This document shows, piece by piece, positions 25,834-36,367 of a stretch of 64,000 bases of DNA; positions within the stretch are counted from its first letter, which is position 1, and each line of letters begins with the position of its first letter. The DNA lies in NCBI GenBank assembly GCA_937876375.1, contig CALEHY010000009.1, positions 62,001 to 126,000 of the forward strand, written 5' to 3'. A model generated the notes under the pieces. It ran no database searches, had not been told where the DNA came from, and was given only the letters and a program-made list of their open reading frames with translations. Made by a program: the position numbers and the translations under genes. The DNA comes from an uncultured Clostridia bacterium (GTDB lineage Bacteria > Bacillota > Clostridia > Oscillospirales > Acutalibacteraceae).

Positions 25834-26409
25834 ATGAACGACGTAGTAGAAATCCGTTGGCACGGACGTGGTGGTCAAGGTGCAAAGACTGCTGCTCTAC
25901 TCCTTGCTGACGTAGCATTCAAGACCGGTAAATATGTTCAGGGATTTCCTGAATACGGTCCAGAGAGAATGGGCGCACCAATTACTGCATATAACCGAAT
26001 TAGCAGTAATGAGATTAGAGTTCATTCTAACATTTATAATCCAGATTTCGTTGTTGTTGTTGATTCTGGTCTACTAAAGACTGTTGACGTAACAAATGGT
26101 TTGAGCGAGGATGGTGGCATTGTTGTAAACACCTCAAGAACACCGGACGAAATTCGCAAGGAGCTAAACGGATATAAAGGTGCTGTTTACACAATTAACG
26201 CAAAGAAGGTATCAAAGGCTTGTCTTGGCAAGTACTTCCCTAACACACCAATGCTTGCTGCTATCATCAAGGTATCAGGTGTTATGGATTGGGATACATT
26301 CTATAGCGAGATGGAAGCATCATTCAATCACAAGTTCGCATCAAAGCCTGAGGTTATCGAGGGCAATATGAATGCTTTAAAAATGGCATATGAGGAGGTT
26401 AAGGGCTAA
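25834..26409 (+). CDS. 2-oxoacid:ferredoxin oxidoreductase, gamma subunit
   Basis: 191 residues from the ATG at 25834, with AGAGGGA upstream. Gamma domain of the four-subunit pyruvate/2-oxoisovalerate oxidoreductases: EIRWHGRGGQGAKTAA at the start and FPEYGPERMGAPI. The enzyme splits 2-oxoacids to acyl-CoA and CO2 and reduces ferredoxin, or runs in reverse to make 2-oxoacids. First of four genes with the archaeal-type order gamma-delta-alpha-beta. The stop overlaps the delta start (TAATG). Confidence 0.93.
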   Translation: MNDVVEIRWHGRGGQGAKTAALLLADVAFKTGKYVQGFPEYGPERMGAPITAYNRISSNEIRVHSNIYNPDFVVVVDSGLLKTVDVTNGLSEDGGIVVNTSRTPDEIRKELNGYKGAVYTINAKKVSKACLGKYFPNTPMLAAIIKVSGVMDWDTFYSEMEASFNHKFASKPEVIEGNMNALKMAYEEVKG

Positions 26410-26711
26410 TGAAAACAGATCTAACAAAGCTTGGTCTAGACTGTAGCTGGCAGGACCTTACAGAAGGTATGCAAATCTATGGCGAAATGACCTCTGTGGA
26501 ATTTAAGACTGGCGAATGGGCATCTCACAAGCCAGAGCTAGACGAGGACAAATGTATTCATTGCTTTATGTGTGTTCCAGTATGTCCAGACAGCTGTATT
26601 ACAGTTGTTGATGGTGCAAGAGGTCCACTCGACCTTGATCACTGCAAGGGCTGTGGCATATGCGTAAAAGTATGTCCTGTAGACGCATTATCAATGAAAG
26701 GAGTGCAGTAA
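26409..26711 (+). CDS. 2-oxoacid:ferredoxin oxidoreductase, delta subunit (2[4Fe-4S] ferredoxin)
   Basis: 100 residues with two classical cluster motifs: CIHCFMCVPVCP and CKGCGICVKVCP. It carries electrons from the catalytic subunits to external ferredoxin. Its start overlaps the gamma stop and it is two bases from the alpha start. Confidence 0.95.
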   Translation: MKTDLTKLGLDCSWQDLTEGMQIYGEMTSVEFKTGEWASHKPELDEDKCIHCFMCVPVCPDSCITVVDGARGPLDLDHCKGCGICVKVCPVDALSMKGVQ

Positions 26712-26713
26712 TC

Positions 26714-27895
26714 ATGGCAAGAAGAGACAGACTAAGTGGTAACGAAGCTGTATCAGAGGCATTAAGACAAATTAATCCAGACGTTATGGCTGCATTCCCT
26801 ATCACTCCATCAACTGAAATCCCACAGTATTTTTCAAAGCTAGTTGCTGATGGAAAGGTTGACAGTGAGTTTATCCCAGTTGAGAGTGAGCATTCTGCAA
26901 TGTCTGCTGTAATCGGCTCACAGGCTGCTGGTGCTAGATCAGTAACAGCGACTTCATCAGCTGGTCTTGCACTTATGTGGGAGGAGCTATATCTAGCTGC
27001 ATCAAACAGACTACCATGTGTACTAACACTAGTTAACAGAGCGTTATCTGGTCCTATTAACATTAACTGTGACCATTCTGATGCTATGGGTGCAAGAGAT
27101 GCTGGTTGGATTCAAATCTTTGCTGAGAACAACCAAGAGGTATATGACAATCTTTGTATGGCTTATCCTATTGGTGAGCACAAGGACGTTAAGCTACCTG
27201 TTATGATTTGTCAGGATGGTTTCATCACTTCACACGCTGTTGAGAACATTATTCTTAACGAGGACGACGAGGTTAAGAATTTCGTTGGTGAATATGAGCC
27301 AGAGAATTTCCTACTTAATAGCGAATGTCCAATGGCTGTTGGTCCATACAGTGTAACAAATTACTACTTTGAGGCAAAGAGAGCACAGGCAGAGGCACTA
27401 AAAAATGCAAAGAAGGTTGTTCTTGACGTTGCAAAGGAATATGAAAAAATTACTGGCAGAAGCTATGGTCTATTCGAAGAATACAAGATGGACGATGCTG
27501 AATATGCTGTTGTAATCATGGGTTCTGCTGCAGGAACAACAAAGGATGCCGTTGACGCTTTAAGAGCACAGGGCAAGAAGGTTGGTCTAATCAAGATTAG
27601 ATTGTTCCGTCCATTCCCTGCCGACGAAATCGCAAATGCACTTGAAGGCGTTAAGGCTGTTGCTCTAATGGATAGAACAGAGAGCTATAATGACACCTGT
27701 GGTCCTATCGGTGCTGATGTAACAACAGCATTATACAGAGCTAACAGAGACTGCTTGACTGTAAACTATGTATATGGTCTTGGTGGTAGAGACGTTAGAG
27801 TTGAAGATATGCAAGGCATATACAATGAATTAGAAAAAATTGCTAACGATGGCAAGGTTGAAAATCCTTATCGCTATATGGGCGTAAGAGAATAA
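26714..27895 (+). CDS. 2-oxoacid:ferredoxin oxidoreductase, alpha subunit
   Basis: 393 residues from the ATG at 26714, two bases after the delta stop and with AAAGGAG inside the delta end; a longer frame from 26660 overlaps delta and is not used. Motifs: the pyrimidine-domain start SGNEAVSEALRQINPDVMAAFPITPSTEI, the EHSAMSAVIGSQAAGAR block, TSSAGLALMWEEL, and a transketolase C-terminal domain (VGLIKIRLFRPFP). Substrate range cannot be read from sequence by eye: pyruvate or branched-chain 2-oxoacids are both possible, and the leader suggests the latter. Confidence 0.93.
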   Translation: MARRDRLSGNEAVSEALRQINPDVMAAFPITPSTEIPQYFSKLVADGKVDSEFIPVESEHSAMSAVIGSQAAGARSVTATSSAGLALMWEELYLAASNRLPCVLTLVNRALSGPININCDHSDAMGARDAGWIQIFAENNQEVYDNLCMAYPIGEHKDVKLPVMICQDGFITSHAVENIILNEDDEVKNFVGEYEPENFLLNSECPMAVGPYSVTNYYFEAKRAQAEALKNAKKVVLDVAKEYEKITGRSYGLFEEYKMDDAEYAVVIMGSAAGTTKDAVDALRAQGKKVGLIKIRLFRPFPADEIANALEGVKAVALMDRTESYNDTCGPIGADVTTALYRANRDCLTVNYVYGLGGRDVRVEDMQGIYNELEKIANDGKVENPYRYMGVRE

Positions 27896-27909
27896 GGAGG
27901 GTTAGCATT

Positions 27910-28854
27910 ATGTACAATTTTAAAGAATATGTTGCAAGAGATGACAGACTTGCACCAGGACACAGAATGTGTGCTGGATGCGGTGGTACAATCGCTGTAA
28001 GAAATGTACTAAAGGCTATCAAGCCTGGTGACCACGCTGTTGTTGGTAACGCTACTGGCTGTCTTGAGGTATCATCATTTATGTACCCATACACAGCATA
28101 CAAGGATAGCTACATTCACAATGCATTTGAGAATGCTGGTGCTACTCTATCAGGTGTTGAGGGTGCATACAATGTCCTAAAGAGAAAGGGCAAAATCGAC
28201 GATACATTCAAATTCATTACATTCGGTGGTGATGGTGGTACATACGATATCGGTTTCCAGTCACTAAGTGGTGCAATGGAGAGAGGTCACGATATGGTGT
28301 ATGTATGCTACGATAACGGAGCATATATGAACACTGGTATTCAGCGTTCATCAGCAACACCAATGTTCGCTGACACAACCACTACTCCTATCGGTAAGGA
28401 AAGCAATGGTAAGCTACAGTACAGAAAGGATTTGGCAGCAATTATTGCAGAGCACCATATCCCATATGTAGCACAGACAACATTTGTTAAGAACTTTAAG
28501 GACCTACACTGCAAGAGTGAAAGAGCGATCTACACAAAGGGTGCAGCATTTCTTAACATTATGGCTCCTTGTCCAAGAGGATGGAGATATCCTACATATG
28601 ATATCATCGATATCTGCAAGCTTGCTGTTGAGACAAGATACTGGCCTCTATTCGAGGTAGTTGATGGCAAGTGGATACTTAACTACGAGCCAACAAAGTA
28701 TGTTCCTATCGAGGAATGGCTAGTAAAGCAAGGCAGATTTAAGCATATGTTCAAGCCTGGCAACGAATGGATGATTGAAGCATTCCAAAAGGAAGTTGAC
28801 AAGCGTTGGGACGAGCTACTAAAGCGTTGCGACGGACACAAGTTCAGCTACTAA
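27910..28854 (+). CDS. 2-oxoacid:ferredoxin oxidoreductase, beta subunit (TPP-binding)
   Basis: 314 residues. Carries the thiamine diphosphate motif GGDGGTYDIGFQSLSGAMER with the closing YDNGAYMNTG, and the cluster cysteines CAGCGG near residue 19 together with one in ATGCLEV and a late cysteine in MAPCPRGW. AAGGAGG is upstream. Last gene of the T-box operon; two terminators follow. Confidence 0.94.
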   Translation: MYNFKEYVARDDRLAPGHRMCAGCGGTIAVRNVLKAIKPGDHAVVGNATGCLEVSSFMYPYTAYKDSYIHNAFENAGATLSGVEGAYNVLKRKGKIDDTFKFITFGGDGGTYDIGFQSLSGAMERGHDMVYVCYDNGAYMNTGIQRSSATPMFADTTTTPIGKESNGKLQYRKDLAAIIAEHHIPYVAQTTFVKNFKDLHCKSERAIYTKGAAFLNIMAPCPRGWRYPTYDIIDICKLAVETRYWPLFEVVDGKWILNYEPTKYVPIEEWLVKQGRFKHMFKPGNEWMIEAFQKEVDKRWDELLKRCDGHKFSY

Positions 28855-28861
28855 TATGATT

Positions 28862-28928
28862 AAAGCAGAGATAATAATTATCTCTGCTTTTTTAATGTAA
28901 AAGAGACGGCTTACGCCGTCTCTTTTAC
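28862..28928. terminator. Two tandem terminator hairpins between convergent units
   Basis: 28862-28890: stem AAAGCAGAGATAAT with complement, followed by TTTTTT, ends the rightward oxidoreductase operon. 28897-28928: perfect 14-bp stem GTAAAAGAGACGGC with loop TTAC; read leftward it is the end of the LRR-protein operon. Confidence 0.88.
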
Positions 28929-28958
28929 TTCTTAACTTCCATATATTATCAAGGTGCA

Positions 28959-31900
28959 CTACGCCTTAATAACCAATGTTTCATAGGAGAATGTACCATC
29001 TATTCCAAGACAGGAATTAACGATAATTCTATCCTTTGCGTTGATATAGCCGTCATTATTCAAATCAACAAAATTCAAATATGATTCATCATCAACCTTG
29101 CAACTGATTACATACATAAATAGAACATAGTCATCATTATTAACAACTCCATCCTTGTTGAAATCACAACCAACAACACTAATTGTGCCACAATCAACAT
29201 TGCTATTACCTACAACAACAAATATTGTTCTATCAATTCCGTATGTATACTTAATTGTTAGCTCATATACTCCACTATCAAGTGAAACCTCAAAATTACC
29301 ATCCTTGTCTGTTACTGCAATAACATTACCATCACAAACAATTCTAGCGCCACTGATAGCATTATTAGTTGGTGCAGCGTTCTTATTCTCTGCAATAGTT
29401 ACTCGTCCAGATACGGTATGCATCTCAGGAGCAAAGTATTCAGTAGGTGGAGTAAATGTTGTATATCTCTCATTACAATTTAAGCATAGATATACTTGAC
29501 TACCACTAGTGTATTCTGTTGCAGGAATATCAGCAATTAGAGTGTAATTATGTCCAACTGATGATATATGTTTCTCCTCAATTATCTCGCTACAATACTC
29601 ACATACGCCAATCATATAACCATCGCTCTGACAATCTGACTCGTAAACAGTTAGCCATTCGATATCACCGTGGCTACCATCACAGAATCCTAAGTATCCA
29701 GCATAAATGTCAACATTCATTGCACACAAGTCTCTGAATAGCTCCTCGTCAGTGTAGACATTGTAGGAAATATTATTTTCTCTAACATAAGCATATGGTA
29801 ATGTAGCAACATATACCCAAGCTGTGATATCAGGTGAGTCGATAAAGTTGCCATCGCCTATTTCTGCATTCCATAGGAATATATTTTCTAGTGCAGGACA
29901 ATTTGCAAAAGCATTATCCCCTATCCTTTCAACATTTCTTGGGATAACTAGACCCTCTAGCTTTGCACAACCATAAAAAGCACCAGAACCTATTGATACA
30001 AGCTTGTCATCAAGTATCATAGTTGGAAGCTTAACACAATCCTTAAATGCGTTAGCACCGATATGTGTTACATTTTCTCCAATATTAATATTTCTTAGAG
30101 AGATACACTTTTCAAATGCACTATCACCAATGGTTAAAACAGTTTTTGGCAACGCTATTCTCTTTAGCATTGATGCATTTTTGAATGCAGAGTTCTCAAT
30201 ACTAATCACACCATTTGGTAGTGATACAGATGATACTAGACTAGATGCGAATGCATTAGTACCAATAGTTGTTGTATTATCATTGATATCAACCTCTGTA
30301 AATGTTGCAGGAACGAGATATAGTGTTGTGCCCTTATATAAGCAATCGTTGATAACGCTCAACTTTGTATTGCTAGAGCTTACTACTACACTCTCAAGAT
30401 TTACTAAATCTGTTGCATTATCGACATTCTCAACAATCTTACCTAGAACAAGAGTGCTGATATTATGATTGTTTAGAACGCCTACATTTGCTGTAACAAC
30501 CTTGTCGCCATATGTAACAGTAACACCAGTCGTACTATCGCCTATGTTCTTAAACACGCCCTTTGAATCAGATAGCGCATCAGAATATGCATATGACACC
30601 TTTGGAGTGTTAATATTAAGCTCCTCGCACAATACAGCATCTGCAAAAGCTTCGGCACCAATATAGTTAACAGCTGTGCCAATAGTAATTTTCTTAATAC
30701 CATAGCACTGGTAGAACGCTTGCTCGCCAATCATTGTTACGGTATTAGGGATTGTAACACTCTCCAGATTTGTACAGCGATAGAATGCACGATCACCAAT
30801 CTTTTTAACACCACTAGCAAGCTCAAGATACTTTAGCTTTGTTGATGAAGCAAACATATCACGAGTAATCTCGGACAAGCCACCACCAATTTTAACAAAT
30901 TCAAGATTTGTACAGCCGTTGAATGAATCCTTAGAAATAGTAGTAACAGAGCTAGGTATCTCAATACCAACTAGGTTTGTACAATTATAGAACTGTTTAC
31001 CAGTCAACTTTTGGATAGAATCTGGTAGAACTATATTTCTAGGATTAATCTGTGTAAATGCAGATCCATCACTTGAGAATGACTTTAATTCACCAATACC
31101 ATATTTTAGAGTTACTGTGTCAATATATAGATCAAGTGACTCCCATGCAGGCAATGTCTTATTCTCTTCTGTCTTTGCTCTTTTAACTTCTTGTTCATAC
31201 TGCTGACGAGGATATTTGTATTCTCTCAATGCCTCTACAGTAAACTCGGTACCATCCATAAATATCATCTTTGAATTAACAAGTGTACCGATACCATCAA
31301 TAAAGATTGTATTTGTTTCTGGATAGTAATACCATCTATTAGTAGCATCCTCAAATTCACCATAGACAGCTGCTTGAGTTAAATCAAATCCAGACTCAGT
31401 ACCATAATCAAGAACATAAGTTATATTATCAAATTTCTTGGTGTAGAGAAATGCTTGGCTATTGAATGCACAGTGAACTCTACAAGGTATCTCTGTACCA
31501 TTGCCACGCAATCCGATAGGAGCTGTGTTAAACTTACTATAAACAATTTCCTTAACAGTGGATGGAATATAATAGTCACTTAACTCCTCACAATTTATGA
31601 AGGCTGCAGAATCAATCTTCTTATATCCTGCTGGGATTGTAACACTGGTTAGTAAAGTATTAGCAAAGCAATACTCTGGTATGGTATCAATACCATTGCC
31701 AAATGTAACGGTAGTTAACTTTGATTTTTCAAAGGCATGTGAGCCAAGTGCTGTAAGACTATCTGGCAACACAATTTCGTTAATATTAGACTTTGAAAAA
31801 GCGTAGCTACAAATTCTTGTAATACCTTCATTTAGTTCTGCAGTAATAACACCAGAATCATAGAATGCATATGCACCGATAGTAGTTAATGTTGATGGGA

Positions 31901-34900
31901 ATATAACCTTTTGAACAGAACAGCCCTCAAATGCATGGTCACCAATAGTAGTAACACCGTCTGGGATAGTAATTTCCTTAAGGCTCTTTAGATCGTTAAA
32001 TAAGCCATTTGGAATAATGGTAATATTTCTTGGGAATACGACCTTTGTTATAATATTCTCTTTAATTAATGCATTAATATCAACAGGCTTGCCATTCTCA
32101 TCAGTGAATGTAGACACGTCAATATTACCACTACCAATAAAGCGAATTACATTTTGAGTAGTTGATTCAGCCTTAATCTCCCATGTACCACCATTGTATG
32201 AGCCAGTTAGCATAGTGAAATTCAATGCATTACCATTCTCATCAACTGCAACAAACTCAATATTATTCTCTGTAGCGTACTCGTGAGCTTTACTGTTCGA
32301 TATAGCTCTGATTACAGTTGGTCTATAAATATTATTTTTATTTGATGCGTTAGTAAATATTCCATCGTCAATCTCTAACTCTGCATTTAGAACAGTAATT
32401 TGATAAGAACGAGTTTTTGTGCCACCAAATGCACAAGTACCAACAAATGTTACATTCTTTGGTAATATGATATCATCTATCAAATTAGCGTGAAACGCAT
32501 TGTTATCTATAGATTCCAAAGATTTTGGCAAATCGATATGAGTTATTGAACAGCCATAGAAAGCACTCTTGCCAATAGATTTAATACTGTCTGGTAGGTA
32601 AACCTTGGACAAAGTCTTGACATTAGATGCTATAGCACCACTAATCTCTGTAAGTTTTGTACAATGTGACAAATCAAGCTCTTTAATAGCTGTGCCACTA
32701 AATGCGCTGTTGCCAATGCTCTCCACATTAGATGGTATCTTAACAGACTTTAGCTGTGCACACTTATTTGCCACGCTTGCACCAAGTGACTTTAGCTTTG
32801 TACAAGCTGATAGATCAAGTTCTGTAATAATTGTGTTAGAAAAAGCGCTAACACCAATTTTTTCAACACTATTAGGTAAAACTACTTTATTAAGCTTTGT
32901 ACAATCAAGAGCAGCATTGTCATAAATAGTTGCAAGTTTGGTACACATAGACATATCGAGTGACTCAATACGAGTGTCACGGAATGCACTCTCACCTATT
33001 TGCTCCAAGTTTGCATCAAGTGTAATCTCGCTCAAATCGGAATGACTAAAGCAAGAGTTACCAATTTTCTTAATAGTATCTGGTACTGTAAAGCTACCTA
33101 TTGTCGCATACATAAATGTAAATGTACCAAAGCTCTCTAGCTCGTCATTAAACTTGTATGTACCAATATTAGCATAGTAAAACATTTTGCTACTAGTTGA
33201 CTTTAGCTCTGTCTTTGTCATATCAAAGACATCGAAATTTGCATAAGAGAAAGCACTCTCACCAATCTCCTCGACAGTAGATGGTATTACAACGTTTGGA
33301 ATTGAAGTCTTGCTGAATGCATTAGCACCAATACTTTTTATTCCCTCATCAAGATTAATAGTCGTTAAACGAGAATTGCCATAGAACATACCTTCTGGAA
33401 TATCCTTTAGCGACTTTGGAAGTACAACTTTGCTTAACCCATACATATCAGCAAAAGCATAGTCTTGATAAATAGTTAGGCTTTCTGGAATAACAAGGGA
33501 CGAAATGGAGGTATTGCTAAACGCTTGACTACCTACACTCACCAAACCCTCTGGCAATGTGAAATCATATAGTGTAGTACAATTTCTAAACGCACCGGCA
33601 CCAATATGCTTAACTGTTGATGGTAAGCATACGGATTTCAAATTACCACAATCGAAAAATGCACTAGTAGGAAGGGTGTCATATTTACCCTTTAGATAAA
33701 CAATTTCTAATGCGGAACAACCACAAAATACCTCTTTACCGATTTTACTTAAATTAGACTCACCCTCAAAGATAATACCACTCAATGAAGAACAGTCATC
33801 AAAGGCATTTGCACCGATTTCAGTTACTGACTCTGGAATAATTATAACTGCTAGATACTTATCGTCTGCAAATGCTTTATCATCAATTTTTGTAACAGAA
33901 TCTGCTATACGAACAGCGTATTTCTTGTTTGCAATTACGCTCATATCCTTAGTATATACGGTTGAACCAGCACCAAGCTCGTAATAGCTATAATACTCAT
34001 AATCAGATAATGTTTTTTCAAATTCACCTGGGTCCTGTGAAATCAAGTCATTATAAGCATCAGCAATAATATTCTTATCTACTGGAGATTGATAGAAAGC
34101 GTCATAAGCAATAAATTTAATCTTGTCGACCTTTTCGTTACCATCGCCGTCGGTAATAGTCTTTGATTCAAACGAAACATTTTTTAAACTAGTACAGTAT
34201 GAGAATGCACGCTTTAGTATTTCTTTAACTCTTGATGGGAAGACAATATTATTGAGATTTGAACAATACTCAAAAGCACTGTTGTTAATAGTCAAATCAA
34301 CACCATCATCAAAGTGCAAGTTCTTTAAGCTATCGCAATATCCAAATGCACTATAACCTATACTTTTTACTGAAGAAGAAATATTGATATCGGTTAGCTT
34401 TGTATATCTAAAAGCAAAAGAGCCAATAGTTTCTACACCATCAAAGTTAAATGAAGTTAATGTCTTCATTTCGGCAAATGAGGAAGCTGCTATATTTTTT
34501 ACTCTTCCACCCAAATCAATATTTATCATTTTTTTACAATTAGAAAATGAATTTTTTGAAATTTCGAGTGGTGTAGATGATTTCTCTGCTGTGATAGATT
34601 TTATGAGGTTTCCACCAAAAGCATTGTCGCCAATACTAGTAATATATGCAGGAATTTCAAAAGAAAATAGACCAGAATTGTTAAATGCATTATTTGGAAT
34701 TTTGCGCATTGATTTTGATAGTTTCACATAATTAAGAAATGTTGTTGATTCAAATGCATTTTCGCCAATACTTGTAACAGAATCTGGCAATTCAATATCT
34801 TCTAGATTTGACATAGCGAATGCAAATTTGTCTATTGTTTTTAGAGTTGATGGCAAATATACTGAATGAATATTTGATGACTGAAACGCACCCAATCCAA

Positions 34901-36356
34901 TTCGCTCAACACCCTCTGGTATAACAACCTCACGAAGAGATGGAGTATTCATGAAACAATAATTAGGTATCTGCTTTATATCTGTTGGCAAAATAACCTT
35001 TTCTAGATTAGTACAACCACTAAAACAGAAATTTTCAAGTTCATAACCATGAACATCCGACAAATCAAGTTCAACTATATCTTTATTACCTATGTAGTTT
35101 AAATATTTAACAGCTGGTGACTCCTCATAATCTATCTGTGTATTATCAAAAGCCTTTGGGTCAATATACTCTGTTTTATAAGTAACATACCCACCATCAA
35201 CATCTATAACAACATTCCAAAACTCTACTTCTGCAAGGCTAGTACAATTAGCAAATGCATATTCATAGATATCTCTGACATAACCTGGAATAGCTATATA
35301 TGTCAAATTTACATTATCAGAAAATGCATATCTGTAGATAGTACAATACTCATACCCTTCCGAACGAGACATATCAAATTCGAGTTGATTAATATTACAT
35401 TTTGAAAAAGCGTATTCCTCGATTACAGATATATTATCGTGGAATGTAACTCTCTCAAGTGGTGTCTCGAAAAATGCACCAGTGAAAACAAACTCTGTTT
35501 TGTAAAAATCAACACTCTTAAGATTTGTCTTACGGAATGCGTACTCACCAATTGATACAACATCTTCCTTTGGTAATTCTAATCTATTTACAGGTGAATT
35601 ATCAAATGCATAATTAGGAATTAAAGTTTCGCAATGTACATTAACTGTATTAAGGCTCTTACAGTTAGCTGCGATATAGTTACCATATTGTCTTAGCTTA
35701 TCACAGGTATATGGAAAATCAAAGGTTTTAATATCTGATTTTGAAAATGCATAGTTGCCTATCTTTGTACAGTTATCTGGGACAACAAAAGACTGCAAAT
35801 CAGAGTTATAGAATGCATAGTCACCAATAGTTTCTAGCTCTGTCAAAGCAGAAATATCTGTAACTGGACAATTCTTGAACACATTATCACCGATTTTTGT
35901 GATTTTGCTATTGTCCTCAAAGAAAATGTCATCAGTATTAAACTTACTAAAATCAATAGACTCAAGTGATGTGACATTATTCAAAATAGCGATATGCTCA
36001 AAATGCATACAATATGCATCATACATATCACCAATGATATATGGTGACTCCTCATCACATTCAGTGATAGTAAAATTGAGGTAATTCTTTTCGCCAGAAT
36101 GATATGTATCATCGTATTTGTATGTACCCTGGATATCAACATTGCCTCTTTTACCACCTATATAAAGTGCTTGTAAATCAGGATTAAATCCAAAGGTGAT
36201 ATTCTTGTCACCATTAACATATCCAATAACATAATATTGATAAATCGGATCTGGGTAGAGATCTGTAATTTCGTCAGCAAGTGCAGATAATGGCGCTGAG
36301 GTAAGTACCATTAATGTGGCAAGGATTGCTGCAACGAACTTCTTTATTCTTTTCAT
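28959..36356 (-). CDS. Giant secreted BspA-like leucine-rich-repeat protein with C-terminal dockerin
   Basis: 2465 residues. Signal peptide (KRIKKFVAAILATLMVLTSA, cleavage near ALA-DE). Most of residues 100-2180 are LRR_5/BspA-type repeats of about 23 residues (consensus L..I.IP.SV..IG..AF..C), with non-repeat islands near 750-790, 1400-1460 and 1700-1800. Then a Cys-rich segment with CEYC and CLNCNERY (about 2210-2290), a carboxypeptidase-regulatory-like beta domain (VSGRVTIAENKN...ATTKDGNFEVSL-type, about 2305-2390), and a dockerin type I pair of Ca loops (DFNKDGVVNNDD and DLNNDGYINAKD, final about 70 residues). The dockerin predicts docking to a cohesin scaffold on the cell surface. Third gene of the ECF-sigma operon, 11 bases after the LRR anti-sigma gene, with AGGGGGT as ribosome site. 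Confidence 0.92.
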   Translation of the reverse strand: MKRIKKFVAAILATLMVLTSAPLSALADEITDLYPDPIYQYYVIGYVNGDKNITFGFNPDLQALYIGGKRGNVDIQGTYKYDDTYHSGEKNYLNFTITECDEESPYIIGDMYDAYCMHFEHIAILNNVTSLESIDFSKFNTDDIFFEDNSKITKIGDNVFKNCPVTDISALTELETIGDYAFYNSDLQSFVVPDNCTKIGNYAFSKSDIKTFDFPYTCDKLRQYGNYIAANCKSLNTVNVHCETLIPNYAFDNSPVNRLELPKEDVVSIGEYAFRKTNLKSVDFYKTEFVFTGAFFETPLERVTFHDNISVIEEYAFSKCNINQLEFDMSRSEGYEYCTIYRYAFSDNVNLTYIAIPGYVRDIYEYAFANCTSLAEVEFWNVVIDVDGGYVTYKTEYIDPKAFDNTQIDYEESPAVKYLNYIGNKDIVELDLSDVHGYELENFCFSGCTNLEKVILPTDIKQIPNYCFMNTPSLREVVIPEGVERIGLGAFQSSNIHSVYLPSTLKTIDKFAFAMSNLEDIELPDSVTSIGENAFESTTFLNYVKLSKSMRKIPNNAFNNSGLFSFEIPAYITSIGDNAFGGNLIKSITAEKSSTPLEISKNSFSNCKKMINIDLGGRVKNIAASSFAEMKTLTSFNFDGVETIGSFAFRYTKLTDINISSSVKSIGYSAFGYCDSLKNLHFDDGVDLTINNSAFEYCSNLNNIVFPSRVKEILKRAFSYCTSLKNVSFESKTITDGDGNEKVDKIKFIAYDAFYQSPVDKNIIADAYNDLISQDPGEFEKTLSDYEYYSYYELGAGSTVYTKDMSVIANKKYAVRIADSVTKIDDKAFADDKYLAVIIIPESVTEIGANAFDDCSSLSGIIFEGESNLSKIGKEVFCGCSALEIVYLKGKYDTLPTSAFFDCGNLKSVCLPSTVKHIGAGAFRNCTTLYDFTLPEGLVSVGSQAFSNTSISSLVIPESLTIYQDYAFADMYGLSKVVLPKSLKDIPEGMFYGNSRLTTINLDEGIKSIGANAFSKTSIPNVVIPSTVEEIGESAFSYANFDVFDMTKTELKSTSSKMFYYANIGTYKFNDELESFGTFTFMYATIGSFTVPDTIKKIGNSCFSHSDLSEITLDANLEQIGESAFRDTRIESLDMSMCTKLATIYDNAALDCTKLNKVVLPNSVEKIGVSAFSNTIITELDLSACTKLKSLGASVANKCAQLKSVKIPSNVESIGNSAFSGTAIKELDLSHCTKLTEISGAIASNVKTLSKVYLPDSIKSIGKSAFYGCSITHIDLPKSLESIDNNAFHANLIDDIILPKNVTFVGTCAFGGTKTRSYQITVLNAELEIDDGIFTNASNKNNIYRPTVIRAISNSKAHEYATENNIEFVAVDENGNALNFTMLTGSYNGGTWEIKAESTTQNVIRFIGSGNIDVSTFTDENGKPVDINALIKENIITKVVFPRNITIIPNGLFNDLKSLKEITIPDGVTTIGDHAFEGCSVQKVIFPSTLTTIGAYAFYDSGVITAELNEGITRICSYAFSKSNINEIVLPDSLTALGSHAFEKSKLTTVTFGNGIDTIPEYCFANTLLTSVTIPAGYKKIDSAAFINCEELSDYYIPSTVKEIVYSKFNTAPIGLRGNGTEIPCRVHCAFNSQAFLYTKKFDNITYVLDYGTESGFDLTQAAVYGEFEDATNRWYYYPETNTIFIDGIGTLVNSKMIFMDGTEFTVEALREYKYPRQQYEQEVKRAKTEENKTLPAWESLDLYIDTVTLKYGIGELKSFSSDGSAFTQINPRNIVLPDSIQKLTGKQFYNCTNLVGIEIPSSVTTISKDSFNGCTNLEFVKIGGGLSEITRDMFASSTKLKYLELASGVKKIGDRAFYRCTNLESVTIPNTVTMIGEQAFYQCYGIKKITIGTAVNYIGAEAFADAVLCEELNINTPKVSYAYSDALSDSKGVFKNIGDSTTGVTVTYGDKVVTANVGVLNNHNISTLVLGKIVENVDNATDLVNLESVVVSSSNTKLSVINDCLYKGTTLYLVPATFTEVDINDNTTTIGTNAFASSLVSSVSLPNGVISIENSAFKNASMLKRIALPKTVLTIGDSAFEKCISLRNINIGENVTHIGANAFKDCVKLPTMILDDKLVSIGSGAFYGCAKLEGLVIPRNVERIGDNAFANCPALENIFLWNAEIGDGNFIDSPDITAWVYVATLPYAYVRENNISYNVYTDEELFRDLCAMNVDIYAGYLGFCDGSHGDIEWLTVYESDCQSDGYMIGVCEYCSEIIEEKHISSVGHNYTLIADIPATEYTSGSQVYLCLNCNERYTTFTPPTEYFAPEMHTVSGRVTIAENKNAAPTNNAISGARIVCDGNVIAVTDKDGNFEVSLDSGVYELTIKYTYGIDRTIFVVVGNSNVDCGTISVVGCDFNKDGVVNNDDYVLFMYVISCKVDDESYLNFVDLNNDGYINAKDRIIVNSCLGIDGTFSYETLVIKA

Positions 36357-36367
36357 ATTTATACCCC

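Noticed and set aside
25540..25878. Minus-strand frame across the T-box leader
   Set aside because: It lies opposite a clear structured leader and the start of the gamma subunit gene; no ribosome site or family resemblance.
28897..28928. Third copy of the inverted-repeat element
   Set aside because: It shares only the GGC-TTAC-GCC hairpin tip with copy 1; no core or terminal arms, and it works as an ordinary terminator.
28959..36356. CRISPR-like regular repeats in the LRR gene
   Set aside because: The periodicity is of about 69 bases with codon-level variation in one long open frame; there are no identical repeats with unique spacers.
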